Shown piece after piece: positions 61,867 through 64,000 of a stretch of 64,000 nucleotides of DNA (position 1 is its first letter; every line of letters begins with the position of its first letter). The translations under genes were made by a program, and so were the position numbers. The DNA lies in assembly GCF_003116585.1 (NCBI RefSeq), contig NZ_QEHM01000001.1, positions 558,001 to 622,000 of the forward strand. The letters are read 5' to 3'. This DNA is from Albibacillus kandeliae (GTDB lineage Bacteria; Pseudomonadota; Alphaproteobacteria; Rhodobacterales; Rhodobacteraceae). The notes beneath the pieces are model-generated. The model was given only the letters and a program-made list of their open reading frames with translations, was not told the origin of the DNA and made no database searches.

Positions 61867-64000
61867 ATGCGAAGCGCGATACGCCAAATTTCGTGGGCAT
61901 TGGCCGTCCTGTCGGGCTTTTCTATTCAGGCCTTCGCGGCTCCTATGGTGGATCAATTCATTGAGGCTGTAGAGCCTCAGGAACTTGTGCCTGGAGCCGA
62001 GGCCTACGGCGTTCCACGCGAAGACGGCCTCGTGCCGGCCTTGAAGGGCGGCGACACGATCGGTTGGGTGTTCCTTACCTCTGATTTCGTGCCGACGACG
62101 GGGTATTCGGGCAAGCCGATCCATATACTTTCTGGCCTCTCGCCTGAGGCACATCTGACCGGCGCGAAGCTGATCAAGCATTCGGAGCCGATCGTTCTGG
62201 TTGGTATTCCAGAGAGCGAGATCCGGGCGGTCATCGACCACTATACCGGATTCGATCTGCGGTCCGTGGCCGGTCCGAGGGATACGGGTGACCTGGAAAT
62301 TGTCTCGGGGGCCACGGTCACCATCATGGTGATCGACGACTCGATCCTGAGGGCCGGCGTGAAGGCTGCCCGCGCTTTGGGGCTGGATGGTTTCGCGGCC
62401 CCTTCCGCGGCTGGTCCGGGAAAGGAGATCGACCCCGATTCCGGTCAAGTCACTGACTGGGAAACGTTGGCCGGCAACGGCGCCATTCGTCGCCTCATTT
62501 TGGAAGTCGGGACGATCAATGCGGATTTTGCCGCGCTCGGTGATCCACGGACAGAGAAGGCCGCGGAAACAGCAGCACTTGACCAAGCCTATGTCGATGT
62601 CCGGACGGCGTTGGTCAGCCATCCAGCCATAGGCCAGTCCCTGCTTGGCGAGGCGGGGTGGGAAAATCTGGCGGCACGGTTGGAGCCGGGCGACCACGCC
62701 ATCGCCGTCCTCGGCGCCGGGGACTGGTCCTTTAAGGGGTCAGGCTATGTGCGTGGTGGCATTTTTGACCGTTTTCAGCTGATCCAGGGCGAGATGTCCT
62801 ATCGGTTTCGTGATCGCGGGCATCAGCGCATCGGACGGATCGCGGCCGAGGGCGCCCCGGAATTCGAAGAGATGGACCTATTCATCATCCCCGCCGGTTC
62901 CGGGTTCGATCCAGCGAGAGAATTCCGGCTGCAATTCCTCGTCAGCCGTGCCGTCGGTCCGATCGAAAAGGTCTTCCTGACCTATGACTTGGGCTACGAG
63001 CTTCCGTCTCCGTATGTCCGCGACGTTCCCTCTGAGCCCGTGGCAAACCCGGAACCGGCAGCGGCTGACACGGACGCCCGCGACGCGCTTTGGCAACGGA
63101 TTTGGGATACCAAGCGGCTCCAGGTGATTGTTCTTGCCGCCGCGCTGGCGTTCCTGTCGGGCATCTTCTTCTTCCAGGCTTTCGCCACACGGAACGCGCG
63201 GACCTTCGCGATCTTACGCAACACCTACCTCGTGTTCACGCTTGTCTTCGTCGGCTGGATCGCCAATGCGCAGCTTTCGGTCGTGAACATCCTCGCCGTG
63301 GTCAACGCGCTCTTCAGCGACTTCCAGTGGAACACCTTCCTGATGGACCCGCTGATCTTCATCCTGTGGTTCGCTGTGGCGGCTGCTCTGCTGTTCTGGG
63401 GGCGTGGGGCCTATTGCGGCTGGTTGTGCCCGTTCGGCGCGCTCCAGGAACTGTCGAACAAGATCGCACGTCGGGTCCGGGTGCCGCAGGTGACACTGCC
63501 CTGGGGGCTTCACGAGCGGCTATGGGCGATCAAATACATCATTTTTCTCGGGTTGTTCGGCCTGTCGCTCTATTCGCTCGAACTGGCTGAGCGTTTCGCC
63601 GAGGTCGAACCGTTCAAGACCGCGATTATCCTCAAGTTCGCGCGGCCTCTGCCCTATGTGCTGCTTGCGCTGGCCTTCCTGCTTCCGGGGCTTTTCATCG
63701 AGCGGTTCTATTGCCGATACGTCTGCCCCCTCGGCGGTGGGCTCGCTATCCCTGCGCGACTGCACATGTTCCGCTGGCTCAAACGCTACAAGGAATGTGG
63801 CAATCCGTGTCAGCTCTGCGCGAAGGACTGTCCGGTCGATGCCATCCACCCGACGGGCGAGATCAACCCGAACGAGTGCATCTCCTGCCTGAATTGTCAG
63901 GTTCTTTACCAGGATCACGCGCGCTGTCCCGTCGTCATCAAGACCGACAAGAGACGCGCCAAGGACGCGGCATCGGCGGCTGCGCTCGCCGCCCATACCG
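61867..64000 (+). CDS. nosR: NosR, membrane-bound flavo/iron-sulfur protein for N2O reductase, 3' end outside window
   Basis: 711 codons are in the window; the reading frame has no stop before the end. A signal peptide (MRSAIRQISWALAVLSGFSI) leads to a periplasmic FMN domain with SGAT (Thr at about 149) as flavin attachment. Hydrophobic helices follow, with CGWLCP (C517) and CRYVCP (C616) between them. A cytoplasmic ferredoxin part has CGNPCQLCAKDCP (from C644) and CISCLNC. This is the NosR order. It feeds electrons to and is needed for expression of NosZ. AGG lies just before the ATG (GTAAGG), a close ribosome-binding site. The next gene should be nosZ. Confidence 0.93.
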   Translation, partial: MRSAIRQISWALAVLSGFSIQAFAAPMVDQFIEAVEPQELVPGAEAYGVPREDGLVPALKGGDTIGWVFLTSDFVPTTGYSGKPIHILSGLSPEAHLTGAKLIKHSEPIVLVGIPESEIRAVIDHYTGFDLRSVAGPRDTGDLEIVSGATVTIMVIDDSILRAGVKAARALGLDGFAAPSAAGPGKEIDPDSGQVTDWETLAGNGAIRRLILEVGTINADFAALGDPRTEKAAETAALDQAYVDVRTALVSHPAIGQSLLGEAGWENLAARLEPGDHAIAVLGAGDWSFKGSGYVRGGIFDRFQLIQGEMSYRFRDRGHQRIGRIAAEGAPEFEEMDLFIIPAGSGFDPAREFRLQFLVSRAVGPIEKVFLTYDLGYELPSPYVRDVPSEPVANPEPAAADTDARDALWQRIWDTKRLQVIVLAAALAFLSGIFFFQAFATRNARTFAILRNTYLVFTLVFVGWIANAQLSVVNILAVVNALFSDFQWNTFLMDPLIFILWFAVAAALLFWGRGAYCGWLCPFGALQELSNKIARRVRVPQVTLPWGLHERLWAIKYIIFLGLFGLSLYSLELAERFAEVEPFKTAIILKFARPLPYVLLALAFLLPGLFIERFYCRYVCPLGGGLAIPARLHMFRWLKRYKECGNPCQLCAKDCPVDAIHPTGEINPNECISCLNCQVLYQDHARCPVVIKTDKRRAKDAASAAALAAHT

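Larger units (their letters stand above)
56150..64000. mobile_element. Probable genomic island carrying denitrification genes (left part)
   Basis: Starting at the dusA break, the DNA has lower GC and less extreme third-position GC than the preceding 56 kb. It begins with an insertion-sequence remnant and continues with napEFDABC, tatA and nosR. The right end and any integrase are outside the window. Confidence 0.6.

Noticed and set aside
1-64000. tRNA, rRNA or CRISPR arrays
   Set aside because: No cloverleaf-like sequence, rRNA segment or regularly spaced direct repeat was recognised while reading both strands. A dedicated search with tRNAscan, Rfam and a CRISPR finder would settle it.

Overview
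The window is high-GC, densely packed DNA that looks like a chromosomal segment of an alphaproteobacterium, most likely of the Rhodobacteraceae/Roseobacter group. The reasons are an ExoLAM-P/ExoF/ExoY/ExoQ/ExoK-type exopolysaccharide cluster, an imuA-imuB-dnaE2 mutasome, a napEFDABC operon without napGH, and many ATGA stop/start overlaps. Species cannot be named from the sequence alone.

Layout. (1) 1-10,450, + strand: a catabolic operon with a CoxG-like protein end, a three-subunit molybdenum hydroxylase, a complete branched-chain-amino-acid-type ABC importer, a YCII protein, a cupin and an FAD monooxygenase. It probably imports and hydroxylates an unidentified, perhaps heteroaromatic, compound. 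(2) 10,452-25,456: a first Wzx/Wzy-type exopolysaccharide locus. It has a polymerase, a chain-length protein, a TagA-ExoY fusion, GalU, an export lipoprotein, a flippase and three glycosyltransferases. It also carries its own signalling genes: a LuxR-type response regulator, a hybrid histidine kinase with an HPt tail, and a periplasmic molybdopterin-fold protein. Four copies of an 18-bp palindrome, CCTATCCGA-NN-GGATAGG-like, lie in four control regions of this locus. (3) 25,468-30,843, - strand: the SOS mutagenesis cassette imuA-imuB-dnaE2. (4) 31,030-45,857: a second, succinoglycan-like exopolysaccharide locus (exoY, exoF, flippase, two sulfotransferase-like genes, exoK, exoQ-like polymerase, exoP, exoM, exoA, exoL). 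No succinyl, acetyl or pyruvyl transferase is seen, but sulfotransferases are. (5) 46,118-49,867: a small membrane protein, a cytoplasmic DMSO-reductase-family molybdoenzyme and an IclR regulator. (6) 49,902-55,555, - strand: a tripartite RND efflux pump. (7) 56,096 to the end: a dusA gene broken after about 18 codons, an insertion-sequence remnant, then napEFDABC, a short tatA and the start of nosR. This looks like a genomic island carrying denitrification genes, integrated in the 5' part of dusA.

How the parts work together. The two polysaccharide loci each have their own initiating transferase, flippase, polymerase, chain-length/co-polymerase protein and outer-membrane export protein, so the strain probably makes two separate polymers. 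The kinase, the response regulator and the repeated palindrome suggest a dedicated local circuit for the first locus. On the island, NapA is a Tat substrate and NosZ, expected just past the window after nosR, is another, which fits the tatA lying between them. Two near-identical TTGCT-NN-AGCGCAA boxes precede tatA and nosR and suggest shared FNR/NnrR-type control.
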